In this document: in pieces, positions 37,796 through 47,371 of the stretch
Position numbering within the stretch: the first letter of the stretch is position 1
Layout of the letters: each line of letters starts with the position of its first letter
Assembly (NCBI GenBank): GCA_021740645.1
Contig: JAIOZL010000025.1
Span: 1-64,000, forward strand
Length of the DNA stretch: 64,000 nt
Direction: 5' to 3'
From: Bacteroidales bacterium
Lineage (GTDB): Bacteria > Bacteroidota > Bacteroidia > Bacteroidales > JAADJA01
Notes under the pieces: generated by a model
What the model saw: the letters and a program-made list of their open reading frames with translations, nothing else
Told to the model about the DNA's origin: nothing
Databases searched by the model: none
Position numbers and translations under genes: made by a program

Positions 37796-40700
37796 CTATT
37801 TTATCAGGGTAACTACCCCATTTGTTTTAGGAGCTATATTATTTTCAAACGACTGTCCGGTCCAGGCGGTTCCATCAAGGAATATTCCACTGGCTTGCCA
37901 TACATACATCCCTTGGGGCATTAATCGGCCCTCGTAATAGCCATCCCAGCTTTCCGTAGGGGAACCATTTTCATCCAATTCACTTCCTTCCCACATGAGG
38001 TTACCTCTCATATCAAAAACCTGGACAAGGTATTCTTTCAGATTTATTCCTTTGGGCTCAAAACGACTGATGGCATCATTTGGATTATTTGGCGAAAATG
38101 CAGTTGGGAAATAAAGCCCTTTAAAGAAAACAAGCAGTTCCTGCCAACTTGTATCAGAGCAACCATATTCATTATAAGAAGTCAGAGATATCAAATATGT
38201 ACTATCCTTCTCATATACTTCAATTGGATTAGGCACTGAAGATGTATTCCCATTACCAAAGTCCCAAAGATAGGACTGCGCATAGATTGATTCATTTTCA
38301 AAAGCAGTTTTTCCCTGTATCCCATTATAATCAGCTTTCAAACTAAATTGACTGAAAGGTATCGGATAAATTAATACAGTCCGTTCCGATTCTCCTGGGC
38401 AACCTTGTGCCGACATTCTCATTTTAATAGTATATAGATTTATTCGGTCGTATACGTGTGTTGGACTGGCTAGATTAGAGGTATTCAAAGGATCGGTAAT
38501 ATCACCAAAATTCCAATTCCATGAAACGATGGTAAGTTTTGTTGAATCGTAATCAGGAATAAACTTTGTGGGTGAATTCACACAATTATTTTCAACCAAA
38601 AATGAGAATGAGGGGGCAAAGTTTACATAGGCATTTACAGAATCAATATCATGACAACCCGAAACAGTATTGATAAATAATTTAACCTTATATGTACCGG
38701 TGTCAGCATAATTTTTTATCGGATTTTGAATATAGGCAGTATCGCCATTACCAAAGTCCCAGGTCCATCCTTTTATCGTATCAGCAGGTGCACCAATCGA
38801 CAAATCAGTAAAGTTAATTTCTGTACCAAAACAAACACCCAGACCTGCTGTGTCAATTTTAGCAATAGGGGGTTCATATATCTGGATAAACGTACGCATG
38901 GTATCTGTCATAAATATTCCATTTACTGTAGCAGACAAACCTAGTTTTACATGGTATGTTCCCGGACCGCTATAGTAATGTGGGATGGTATCAATAGGCT
39001 CAGTATATGTCATTTGATTTCCATCACCAAAATCCCAGAACCAGTTTTCAAAACCTGATGAAATCGGGCTGTAGGAATGGTCAAAAAACCAGGTAGTATC
39101 TCCTAAACAATGACCCTTTTCTGTGAAAGAGGCTATAACCGCATTCCCGGAATAAACCGAGATGCAGGTATCGTCAGTTCCACCAAATTTGTCAGTTATC
39201 CATAAGCATGCAGTATAAAACCCTTCTTCAGGATAAGTATACGTGGGATTCTGCACTCCGGAAATTGTGTCAGAGGTTACAGTAGGATCACCAAAATCCC
39301 AAAACCAATCCACCACATTTGCACCTGGGGTTGACAAATCAAAAAAGGATGTATTAAAGCTGGTATCCGAAGCAAAATTGAAATTCGCAAAGGGATAATC
39401 AGATATTACAATGGTGTCGCAAAATGTATTTGAGCAACCATTGATATCTTCAGCGGTAAGGCATATTGTATATTCTCCGGGATTATCGTAGGTATGGATC
39501 ACAGGATTCGGATTTAAAGCTGTATTACCATCACCAAAATCCCAAAAACGACTTATAATAAGAGAACCGTGTGGCACAGAGTTATCTGTTATTAGTACTT
39601 CAGAACCCACAGCCACCGTATCCGCAAATTGAAAAGCCGCCTCCGGAATGGAGTCAACCGCAACAATTTTTACCAACGAATCAGAACAGCCATAAACATT
39701 AGTTGCCACCAATTTGACGGCAAATTGATCAGGCGTTAAAAAAAGATGATATGGATTTTCAAGACTTGAGTTATTATTAACGCCTGACCCAGGATCTCCA
39801 AAAGTCCAAAACCAGTTACTCACACTATACCCCATCGTATCCGTCAGGTTGAGAAAATAGGTGGTATCTTGCAAACATGCATCATTGTAATCGAAATTTG
39901 CGTTTGGCGCAGTACTCACATATATTGTATCAAATTTTGGTAAAGATTCACAACCATCCGTATTGGTCACTATCAGCGAAATAATATACGTGCCAGTATC
40001 ACTAAAAATATGACATGGATTTTGTAAAAAGGAAATACTACCATCTCCAAAATTCCACACCCACGCCTCAAGGGTATCTGCATTTGACAAAGATTCATCG
40101 TAAAAACAAGTTTGTAAACCTTCGCAAGGAATCTCATAGGAAAAATCAGCAACAGGGAGCGTATCTACTAAAACAGTTTGAAAAGCCGAATCTGCACATC
40201 CAATAATATTTGCTACGGTCATTTTAACATCATACAAACCAGCATTATCATATTGGTGACTTGTGTTATTACTATTTGTAGAAGTATTCCCATCACCAAA
40301 CTCCCAAAACCAGCTGGTAACAGGGAATACGGAATTAAAAGTGGAAGTATCAGTAAATGTATTTGGATTTCCCAAACATACACTATCAGCTAAAAAGCCT
40401 GCGAAAGGTTTTTCCATTGGGATTACCCTCGTAGTATCATCAATACAGCCCAGGTTATTAATAACGGTTAACTTAACATTCATTAAGCCTAAAGTGGTAT
40501 ACACATGTATAGTATCTTCGGCAAAGCCATGAGGAGATCCATCACCAAAATCCCATTCCCATGAAATTATTGAACTAGCATTTGGGGTAGACTGATCATA
40601 GAAATATGTAGTATCAAATGGGCATCCAATTCCAAGGGTAAATGATGCTTTTGGAGCAGAGCCAACCAGGACATCATGAAATACAGAATCGGCACATCCC

Positions 40701-41485
40701 GCCGTATTTGTAACTTTAAGTTTTACTGAATGAATTCCTGAGGTGGTAAAAGTATGCGTAGGGTTTTGTGAAGTGCTGGTATTCCCATCACCAAAGTCCC
40801 ATTCCCACTGATTTACTAAAGTAGAAATCACCTGCGATGTATCTGTGAACTGAGTAGCCATACCTTTACAAACGGTATCGGCTATAAATCCAGCTTCAGG
40901 ACTTTCAATGAGCTTCGTTTTAGTAAGGCTGTCAAGGCAACCGTAATTGTTGGTTATTTTTAGTTCAATTGGATAATTATTGCTTGCATTATATATATGG
41001 AAAGTATTTTGATCAAATGAAAAGCTACCATCACCAAAATCCCATACCCATGCTACAAGACTATCAGCATTGGGTTGAGAAAAATCAGTATAGAAAGTAG
41101 TGTCGTTAATACACCCCTTCACTACCTGGAAAGAAGCATTGGGTTTTGCTATTTTGATGGGTTCAACTAGTGATGTATCGCAACCGGCAGATCCGAATAC
41201 CCGCATAAACAAATTATAAGTCCCGTAGGATGAATAGGTATTTGTAATAATGCTGTTAAAGGGGGGCGCTATAATTCTGATTGTATCTCCTTCACCAAAA
41301 TACCATTGAATACTATCAATATCTCCACTATTTATGGCGGAAATATTCTGTACCTCAAGGCTATCGCAAAATTGAGTTATATCTATTTCCGGATTGATCG
41401 GACATTGAGAAAATAGTCTGCCAGAAAAGCCAATTAGCAGGACTAAGAAAATCACCCCTTTTAAAAAAACAAATTTATTCATCAT
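37796..41485 (-). CDS. Giant PKD-repeat surface protein, T9SS type B sorting domain
   Basis: 1229 residues: signal peptide ending near residue 26, then about thirteen PKD-type repeats recognised by WDFGDGN-like cores (VWDFGDGS, EWDFGDGN, FWEFGDGN and variants). The last 95 residues (LYFPTAFSPNNPNDAISRF ... LMPQGMYVWQASG) are a T9SS type B, gliding-associated C-terminal domain. Such proteins are exported by the type IX system and attach to the cell surface as adhesins or filaments. The nearby PorP/SprF protein may help. The TATACGAC triplet repeat lies just upstream. Confidence 0.9.
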   Translation of the reverse strand: MMNKFVFLKGVIFLVLLIGFSGRLFSQCPINPEIDITQFCDSLEVQNISAINSGDIDSIQWYFGEGDTIRIIAPPFNSIITNTYSSYGTYNLFMRVFGSAGCDTSLVEPIKIAKPNASFQVVKGCINDTTFYTDFSQPNADSLVAWVWDFGDGSFSFDQNTFHIYNASNNYPIELKITNNYGCLDSLTKTKLIESPEAGFIADTVCKGMATQFTDTSQVISTLVNQWEWDFGDGNTSTSQNPTHTFTTSGIHSVKLKVTNTAGCADSVFHDVLVGSAPKASFTLGIGCPFDTTYFYDQSTPNASSIISWEWDFGDGSPHGFAEDTIHVYTTLGLMNVKLTVINNLGCIDDTTRVIPMEKPFAGFLADSVCLGNPNTFTDTSTFNSVFPVTSWFWEFGDGNTSTNSNNTSHQYDNAGLYDVKMTVANIIGCADSAFQTVLVDTLPVADFSYEIPCEGLQTCFYDESLSNADTLEAWVWNFGDGSISFLQNPCHIFSDTGTYIISLIVTNTDGCESLPKFDTIYVSTAPNANFDYNDACLQDTTYFLNLTDTMGYSVSNWFWTFGDPGSGVNNNSSLENPYHLFLTPDQFAVKLVATNVYGCSDSLVKIVAVDSIPEAAFQFADTVAVGSEVLITDNSVPHGSLIISRFWDFGDGNTALNPNPVIHTYDNPGEYTICLTAEDINGCSNTFCDTIVISDYPFANFNFASDTSFNTSFFDLSTPGANVVDWFWDFGDPTVTSDTISGVQNPTYTYPEEGFYTACLWITDKFGGTDDTCISVYSGNAVIASFTEKGHCLGDTTWFFDHSYSPISSGFENWFWDFGDGNQMTYTEPIDTIPHYYSGPGTYHVKLGLSATVNGIFMTDTMRTFIQIYEPPIAKIDTAGLGVCFGTEINFTDLSIGAPADTIKGWTWDFGNGDTAYIQNPIKNYADTGTYKVKLFINTVSGCHDIDSVNAYVNFAPSFSFLVENNCVNSPTKFIPDYDSTKLTIVSWNWNFGDITDPLNTSNLASPTHVYDRINLYTIKMRMSAQGCPGESERTVLIYPIPFSQFSLKADYNGIQGKTAFENESIYAQSYLWDFGNGNTSSVPNPIEVYEKDSTYLISLTSYNEYGCSDTSWQELLVFFKGLYFPTAFSPNNPNDAISRFEPKGINLKEYLVQVFDMRGNLMWEGSELDENGSPTESWDGYYEGRLMPQGMYVWQASGIFLDGTAWTGQSFENNIAPKTNGVVTLIK

Positions 41486-41522
41486 CCCTTAATCTAAACC
41501 TATTTATATGCGTTGTTCCCGG

Positions 41523-41572
41523 TATACGACAGGATATATATTTTGTTTTGTATATACGACTATTTATACGAC
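41523..41572. repeat. Three direct copies of TATACGAC
   Basis: Exact 8-base copies start at 41523, 41553 and 41565 (spacing 30 and 12), all in one orientation, in the 94-base gap upstream of the PKD protein gene. They could be operator half-sites. Confidence 0.45.
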
Positions 41573-41579
41573 TTATCAA

Positions 41580-43034
41580 TTAATTGTTTCGTTGCTTCGC
41601 CTTGTGATAGTTTTCTAAAAAAGGTTTTAGCTGATCTGTTTTAATACGTTTAGCCAAAATCTTTTTCTTATCATCCAATAAAAAGATGGTGGGGGTAATA
41701 TTTATATCATAAAGTTGGTGATAGTCTGGAGTCACACTTCGGGTGCCATTGACATTAATCCATGTCAGGTTTTTTTTCTTTACAAACTCTTTCCATTTTG
41801 TGAGCGATGTATCCGTACAAACTGCAAACACCTGAAAACCTATTTCATTATTATCATACCATTTCTTCAGCGCATCAATTTCGCGCCTGCAATGGCCGCA
41901 ATCATATTCATAAAATAAAACAACCATATATGGGGCCTCTTCGCGATACAAAGATTTAAATCTTTCATTGGTATCAAGTAATATCAGGTCTTTTGCCGGA
42001 TGACCTATTAAAACGTTATGCAATTCCTGCGAGCGCTTTGACAGGGACTTTACAAGCGATGAATCAGCCCAGTAGGCTTCCCCTTTGGCATAGTAGTTAT
42101 CCACCATATGTACAAAAATCTCATCAAAACCCATTACTTTGGAAGTCTCAAATTTGAAAGTCAGGTACCAAACAATATATCGGAATGTCTCTTTATTTGG
42201 CCTGGCCATATCTATAATCTTATCTGCCTCAGTTATTATCGTATCGGGAACCTGGTAGAGGACTTTCCCAAAATAGGTTTCCAGTTTATGATGAAACAAG
42301 GGGGTTCTTAGCAAGCGGTCATCAGTCAGGTCAAAATTATCCCAGTAATGATCTTTATAAAAGTTGTAAGCAAACAAAGAGTCATCAAGTCCATTTTTTG
42401 CCAAAGGGATAGAATCTGGTTTTATTTCCTTCATTGCATTGATAATACCTGCAAGGAGGGTACCGGGATTCGCCAGAGCTAAACTATCCTTGTACTCTTT
42501 TAGTTTAATCTCCAGTTTATTGATTTTTTTACCCGTTCTGTTATAGCCATCCTCCTCTTTTTGATATTCCTTTCTTTCTGTTTTAAGCTGCTCAATTTGA
42601 TTTGAGGTTTTCATAGATTGCCGTATGTAAGCGAAAAATAGTTCGTTTTCGGGCGAGTTTTTTATTTCAGAAGTGGAGATCATATCTTTGAGTTCTGCCT
42701 TAAGTGCAAAATGCTGGTAATGATCTACAATCAACTCGAAGTATTTGTTATTGGATTGACCGGCTAATATATATATGCCTGCCGGAAGGATACTATCTCC
42801 CTCAAATAAAAATTGTCCATGTTTATCGATATAAGCAGTATCCTTAAGGTAGGTTTTATCTCCATAGTAATTAGCCAGGTACAGGACTGTATCCGGAGCA
42901 CCCTCTAATTCAATTTTAATTTTATAGTCCTTTTGTGCAAACCCTGTATTAACAGACCCGACGAGTAAAATAATCAGAATAAAAAACAGCATACTAAATC
43001 GAATCATTTTTTTGCAAAAGGAAATTTTTTCCAT
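41580..43034 (-). CDS. Thioredoxin-fold protein (DUF4369/TlpA-like)
   Basis: 484 residues with a signal peptide (after a basic start, VGSVNTGFAQ near residue 34). A DUF4369-like domain (YKIKIELEGAPDTVLYLANYYGDKTYLKDTAYID) comes next, then a helical middle. The C-terminal thioredoxin fold has the redox pair CGHC (379-382) and the cis-Pro segment INVTPT-like DINITPTIFLL. It likely acts as a periplasmic or outer-membrane-facing disulfide reductase or oxidase. It lies upstream of the PKD gene on the same strand, 95 bases apart. Confidence 0.8.
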   Translation of the reverse strand: MEKISFCKKMIRFSMLFFILIILLVGSVNTGFAQKDYKIKIELEGAPDTVLYLANYYGDKTYLKDTAYIDKHGQFLFEGDSILPAGIYILAGQSNNKYFELIVDHYQHFALKAELKDMISTSEIKNSPENELFFAYIRQSMKTSNQIEQLKTERKEYQKEEDGYNRTGKKINKLEIKLKEYKDSLALANPGTLLAGIINAMKEIKPDSIPLAKNGLDDSLFAYNFYKDHYWDNFDLTDDRLLRTPLFHHKLETYFGKVLYQVPDTIITEADKIIDMARPNKETFRYIVWYLTFKFETSKVMGFDEIFVHMVDNYYAKGEAYWADSSLVKSLSKRSQELHNVLIGHPAKDLILLDTNERFKSLYREEAPYMVVLFYEYDCGHCRREIDALKKWYDNNEIGFQVFAVCTDTSLTKWKEFVKKKNLTWINVNGTRSVTPDYHQLYDINITPTIFLLDDKKKILAKRIKTDQLKPFLENYHKAKQRNN

Positions 43035-43053
43035 CTATTTTCTAATTTAAAAA

Positions 43054-43061
43054 CAAAACTA
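43054..43061 (-). promoter_or_regulatory. -7 promoter element TAGTTTTG
   Basis: It matches TAnnTTTG 19 bases before the thioredoxin-fold protein ATG. Confidence 0.5.
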
Positions 43062-43181
43062 TAAGTTTAAATACAACCTATAATTTTAAAATAACGAATA
43101 TTTTAAAACCGAATTGTTAATAAAACAATGAAGCAGTTACCTGAAGGAACAAATACCTTATCGTCTGAAAATATATTTACC

Positions 43182-45200
43182 CTACTCAATTACCACTTCA
43201 TATACTTTTCCTATTATTTCGTTTGAAAGATATGGAATATACTCCTGCTTAAATGGAGTTGTAGGCCACCATTCGCTATGATGATATTCCTGGGTAACAA
43301 TAAAGGTCATTTGGTTGTTGGGAATATTGCTCACGGTTGCATCCAGATAACCTACTTCAAACATCTGGTCTTTTTCAGGGCCAATGCGCCAGATGATACA
43401 GTCGGGCTGCCAGTCAATCTGATAGAAATAATAATCCCTGTCAAACATATTCGAATGATTCACCGCATATTTCATGGTCAGGGCTTTGTACCAATGATCC
43501 CAACGGTGGGGATAATACTTTTTATCGAGATGCTTCACACTAAAAACCCCAACATTAAAACTATCCGGTTCATTGCATGCCAAATCCCAATTAGTGCAGG
43601 TAACAATTATGTCATCCTCCTGGTCAGGATCATTCTCTCCTGGATAAGTCACATCATTATAATATGAAGTAGGGGGCCAGTGTTTGGATGCCTTCACTAT
43701 TTCGATATCGATCTCGGTATAAAAGGTGGAAGGAACCCTTACATCCGTCTTTCCAATTTCACTTTTTGGTATATAACCTAATTTTTCGCAAGGCCGGCGG
43801 TAGTTCCACCCACTCTCCTCATGATAGATCAGCCAAAAAGCATTTGTTATCCCGTTCCAAACATTTTCTTTATTTAGCATTTGGGGGAATTTTATCTTTG
43901 CCGTTATTTTTCCATAAGTAAATCCTACCCTCGATTGAATCCCAACATTCTCTTTTCTCCTATTTGAAGCTGAAGAAGCTGGATTTTTTAATACTACCGC
44001 ATGATCGGATTCAGAATATGCCACTGTTTTACAAGGCTCTTCTGATATTCTGATATAGTCCTTTACCATCTCCTCCTCAGTGTACCCTGTATATTTATCA
44101 TATTCCTCTTTGGTAAACTCATCAAGATTTTTTACCAAAGGAACATTATCCATCACAAAGTTTTTATCAATGTTATGAAAGAACTGCTGAATCTGGGCCT
44201 TTTTATAAAGATCTTCAGTAACATTGCAGGATGAATTTACATTTTTAAAATCTACAGAAGGGCTCGTAAATTTTAGTGGATCCAGGTAAATACCAGAACT
44301 AAAATCGAATTTTATCTTTGCTTTTATACAAACTTCAGATTCAATCAAAGTATAATCTTTCGTTTTATTAATAGGGTCATATGCAAAGAAAAAATCAGGA
44401 TCCTGGTAAAGTGTATCTCCTGCTTTAACTCCAATATTTTGAATATAACCAGGGATGGAGGCCATTTGATCCTCATTTACAATCAATATTTTAAAACTAT
44501 AAATTCCTGCCCTGGGATTCCGCTTCCAACGATTATTTATAGTGCCATTATCCCTGTCGTTCCTGATTACCCATAGCGCATCCAAAAATACTTGCTCTTC
44601 CGCACTCCTTTTATTGACCCCCGCCTTTTCTTCAATACTTTTAAACCAGTCAGGCGTATTTTCTATCATTTTTATTGTTGCTTCAATTTTAGACTGATCA
44701 GGATAGGTTTCGTCTTCATCCTTCCCGAAATAAATACTTTCATCCCTCGGATTGCCTATTATACAGAAAGAATCAACCACCGGGTAAAGCTCCCCGTCAG
44801 AAGGAATAATGCCACTGCTATGAAAGCTATCGTTTACATCTTTCCAGCTCCCATAAAAATTTTCACTTGCCAGTGGATTATAAACGAGTGTATCCCCCTC
44901 ACCAATATTTACAGGATAACAATAGGACTCGTTTTTGTAAAAAATTTTGTAATAAAACCTCTGATCTCGTCCGGAATTATTTCGAATATCAAAATTTATT
45001 TTAAAATAGCCATTAAATGGAATTCTTATGCCTTCGAAAATATTATCAGGAATTTCTACATCCAGTAAAACAGTGTCCTGTCCTTCAAAATAATTTGTTG
45101 CTGGATTAAAATTCTCCACAATGTATTCCGGCATTTTCGAACATCCTGAGCCAAAAATTACGAAACCTAAAACAAAAAGGATATAGCTGAACTTATTCAT
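43182..45200 (-). CDS. Lipoprotein with GH16-like domain
   Basis: About 672 residues. Lipoprotein signal MNKFSYILFVLGFVIFGSGCSK, so start at the ATG at 45200. Residues 20-420 are a large region without a recognised fold, partly helical. Residues 430-670 look like a concanavalin-type sandwich: VGFTYGKITAKIKFPQ, TNAFWLIYHEESGW and FYTEIDIEIVK, with E496-x-D498-x-E500 matching the ExDxE catalytic motif of GH16. FYQIDWQPDCIIWRIG follows, as in the family. It may cut beta-glucan or a related polymer at the cell surface. The N-terminal half is unusual for GH16. Confidence 0.65.
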   Translation of the reverse strand: MNKFSYILFVLGFVIFGSGCSKMPEYIVENFNPATNYFEGQDTVLLDVEIPDNIFEGIRIPFNGYFKINFDIRNNSGRDQRFYYKIFYKNESYCYPVNIGEGDTLVYNPLASENFYGSWKDVNDSFHSSGIIPSDGELYPVVDSFCIIGNPRDESIYFGKDEDETYPDQSKIEATIKMIENTPDWFKSIEEKAGVNKRSAEEQVFLDALWVIRNDRDNGTINNRWKRNPRAGIYSFKILIVNEDQMASIPGYIQNIGVKAGDTLYQDPDFFFAYDPINKTKDYTLIESEVCIKAKIKFDFSSGIYLDPLKFTSPSVDFKNVNSSCNVTEDLYKKAQIQQFFHNIDKNFVMDNVPLVKNLDEFTKEEYDKYTGYTEEEMVKDYIRISEEPCKTVAYSESDHAVVLKNPASSASNRRKENVGIQSRVGFTYGKITAKIKFPQMLNKENVWNGITNAFWLIYHEESGWNYRRPCEKLGYIPKSEIGKTDVRVPSTFYTEIDIEIVKASKHWPPTSYYNDVTYPGENDPDQEDDIIVTCTNWDLACNEPDSFNVGVFSVKHLDKKYYPHRWDHWYKALTMKYAVNHSNMFDRDYYFYQIDWQPDCIIWRIGPEKDQMFEVGYLDATVSNIPNNQMTFIVTQEYHHSEWWPTTPFKQEYIPYLSNEIIGKVYEVVIE

Positions 45201-45227
45201 AGAAATGGAGTTTTTTTCATGTGAGTG

Positions 45228-45235
45228 CAAATGTA
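45228..45235 (-). promoter_or_regulatory. -7 promoter element TACATTTG
   Basis: It matches TAnnTTTG 28 bases before the ATG at 45200 and supports that start over the longer open frame. Confidence 0.5.
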
Positions 45236-45386
45236 TCAAATCACTGACGAAAATATTATGAATTATGGAATTATTGTAAAGATCGAACATTTTATCCATT
45301 AGATGGTTTGACAACTAAGAAAGCAAATCTATTGTCTAAATATAATTAATGTCTATTTTTACACCCTTCTAAATAATATAAATATT

Positions 45387-47180
45387 ATGAAGAAAATCTT
45401 TTTACTCATCATTTTGATTACTATTTTGAAACTGCCGGGATTCTGTCAAACGGTTATTTGGCAAGAAGACTTCGCTACGAGCCAGGGTTGGTTCCTCCAG
45501 GATAACTGGACAATTGAACTTGGCAAAATGGAGTTCTACTGGAGCCCCTCAATCAGTAATTTCAACCAATCTGCACTTTCACCCATGATTTCGATTGGAG
45601 ATAATGTTGATGAGTTGATCATTACTCAAAATCTTGATGTATTTTCCGGAACCGGAGACGAATTTGCCGAAATAGCTATGCTTACGGCAACGGATACCAC
45701 AGCCATCTGGGAATACAATTTATTGGAAGGTACATGGGGAGCATTCAATGGAACTGAAATTTCATTTCCAATGGAGGCCTTTTCAAACCAGGAAGTGAGA
45801 ATTCGATTCCGGACTTACGGATTAAGTACCTTTAACTGGAACTGGTGGGATGTATTTGAAATTAAGCTCACATCGAATTTTAACAATGACCTCTGTGTAC
45901 ATAATATTTCTGGACCCGGAAAAATTAATATTTTACAAGAAGAAACCTGGACAGTGGATGTGAAGAATCTTGGATTAAATTCCATGAGTAATTATACTGT
46001 TAAAATATTCGACTACAAAACCGGGGATATATTAGGAAGCATTTTAGAAACTGACGAATTATCGCCAGGAGACCTGAGAAGTTATGATTTCAGTTGGATG
46101 TCGTATGCAGCCTATAATACAGTCTTATATGGCGCAGTGGTTTCAGCTGACGATCAATTTTCAACCAACAATTCCTCCAAAGCTCATTTTTTGAGGATAA
46201 CCGAAGATATTCCGATCAATATCTTGGTATGGGACAATGATAATGGAATTCAAACAGTAACCTGTCCCGAACAAGGCGACCAGATTACACCAGCCATTGG
46301 CTTAACCCGTGCATTGGTCTCAGCCGGGCTGGATTACGACTATTATACTTATCTTCCGGACAACCTTGACACCTATGATATCGTGTTTGCTACCATGGGG
46401 TGTTTTTGTTTGGACTGAGGTTTTACCCCTCCTGGTTATGCAGTTGGAGCTAACCAGACAAAACTGATGAATTATTTAAATAATGGAGGTAATTTATATT
46501 TTGAAAGTGTAAATATTGGATTTGATTACGATAATACCACGTTCTTTGATTATTTTGGAATTACATACCTTGATGACGGATCAGAAGAGGAAGTGGAAAC
46601 GCTAAAAGGTGCATGTTATAATTGCTCGGAAAGCCTTACCATTTATTATACAGGCGGATCAAGTCCGCATTATAGTATCGACAGGTTGGAGTCCGACGGT
46701 GCACAAGTACTTTTTAGTAGTGAGGATGGATATAAGCGATCATTTGTAAACGAAGAGTTGAATTATAAAGTAATTTCCTCTTCTACGATAATTGCAGCAA
46801 TGGCTAATGGGGATTCTTTGAATTTAAAGCCTTACATTGTAAGTGAGTATGTCGATTATTTTATGGGATACAACCCCACTACCACACTTAAGGAAAATAT
46901 TGAGGGAATTTTACATGGGTCAAATTATCCGAACCCATTTGTATCTGAAACCCGTATTGATTTTACACTAAATCATTCATCAAGGGTAAACATAAGTATT
47001 TATAATGCAAACGGACAGTTTGTAAAAAAACTTATAGAAAAAAATTTAATGCCCGGTGAACATCATGTTACCTGGGATGCAACAGATAATTCAGGAAACA
47101 AAGCAAGCAAAGGTTTTTATTATTATACCATAGAAACTGCCGAAGGATTTGTTTCGGAAAAGATGCTGCTGTTGCGTTAA
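45387..47180 (+). CDS. Predicted secreted selenoprotein with T9SS type A sorting domain
   Basis: The frame runs 597 codons if TGA at 46416-46418 is read as selenocysteine (residue 344). Both halves are in the same frame with no other stop. It has a signal peptide (MKKIFLLIILITILKLPGFCQ), an N-terminal beta-sandwich-like region (about 22-170), a middle beta domain (170-280) and a Rossmann-like region (280-460) that holds Sec344. Sec344 lies in MGCFCLDU with Cys339 and Cys341; a CYNC pair sits at 410-413. The last 85 residues are a T9SS type A sorting domain (NYPNPFVSETRIDFTL ... GFYYYTIETAEGF). The next genes are tRNA-Sec and selA-selB-yedF-selD. A nonsense mutation from TGG is the main alternative. 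Confidence 0.75.
46416..46457 (+). promoter_or_regulatory. UGA codon with SECIS-like hairpin
   Basis: Thirteen bases after the UGA (46416-46418) comes CTGGTTA (46432-46438), paired perfectly with TAACCAG (46451-46457). A single bulged T (46439) is followed by a 2-bp GC/GC upper stem (46440-46441 with 46449-46450), closed by a 7-base loop AGTTGGA. Bacterial SECIS hairpins such as the one in E. coli fdhF also lie just 3' of UGA, with a bulged U and a G-U in the apical loop. The hairpin is inside the reading frame. Confidence 0.65.
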
Positions 47181-47210
47181 TTTTCAATATTACTATTTAA
47201 AGTTGGAAAT

Positions 47211-47248
47211 TTGCCCGGGATACTTAGCATGAAAGAAAACCGGGACAA
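47211..47248 (+). promoter_or_regulatory. Stem-loop between selenoprotein gene and tRNA-Sec
   Basis: TTGCCCGG (47211-47218) pairs with CCGGG, a bulged A, and CAA (47240-47248), around a loop of about 21 bases. No T run follows, so a simple terminator is unlikely. It could be a processing or attenuation site that frees the tRNA. Confidence 0.4.
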
Positions 47249-47256
47249 TAAGAGTT

Positions 47257-47348
47257 AGAGAGGACGGGACTGGTGTTCCAACTGGTCTTCAAAACCAGTA
47301 GCAGACGGATAAAACCGGCTGTGGCAGGTTCGATTCCTGCCCTCTCTG
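47257..47348 (+). tRNA. selC: tRNA-Sec (anticodon UCA)
   Basis: Acceptor stem AGAGAGG (47257-47263) pairs with CCTCTCT (47341-47347), with G348 as discriminator. A possible eighth pair is U47256-G47348. The D stem GGGAC/GTTCC has a 4-base loop. The 6-bp anticodon stem ACTGGT/ACCAGT holds loop CTTCAAA with anticodon TCA at 47289-47291. The long variable arm (CAGACGG 47302-47308 region with CCGGCTG) and T arm GCAGG-TTCGATT-CCTGC complete it. These are marks of selenocysteine tRNA. CCA is not encoded; the genome reads GCT at the end. It stands directly before selA. Confidence 0.92.
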
Positions 47349-47371
47349 CTTATTTTAAATGGTAAGTCACA

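Noticed and set aside
46416..46418. TGA as the end of a 343-residue protein followed by a separate 237-residue gene
   Set aside because: The second piece has no signal peptide or promoter of its own and is in the same frame without any other stop. It supplies the sorting domain the first piece lacks, and a SECIS-like hairpin follows the TGA.
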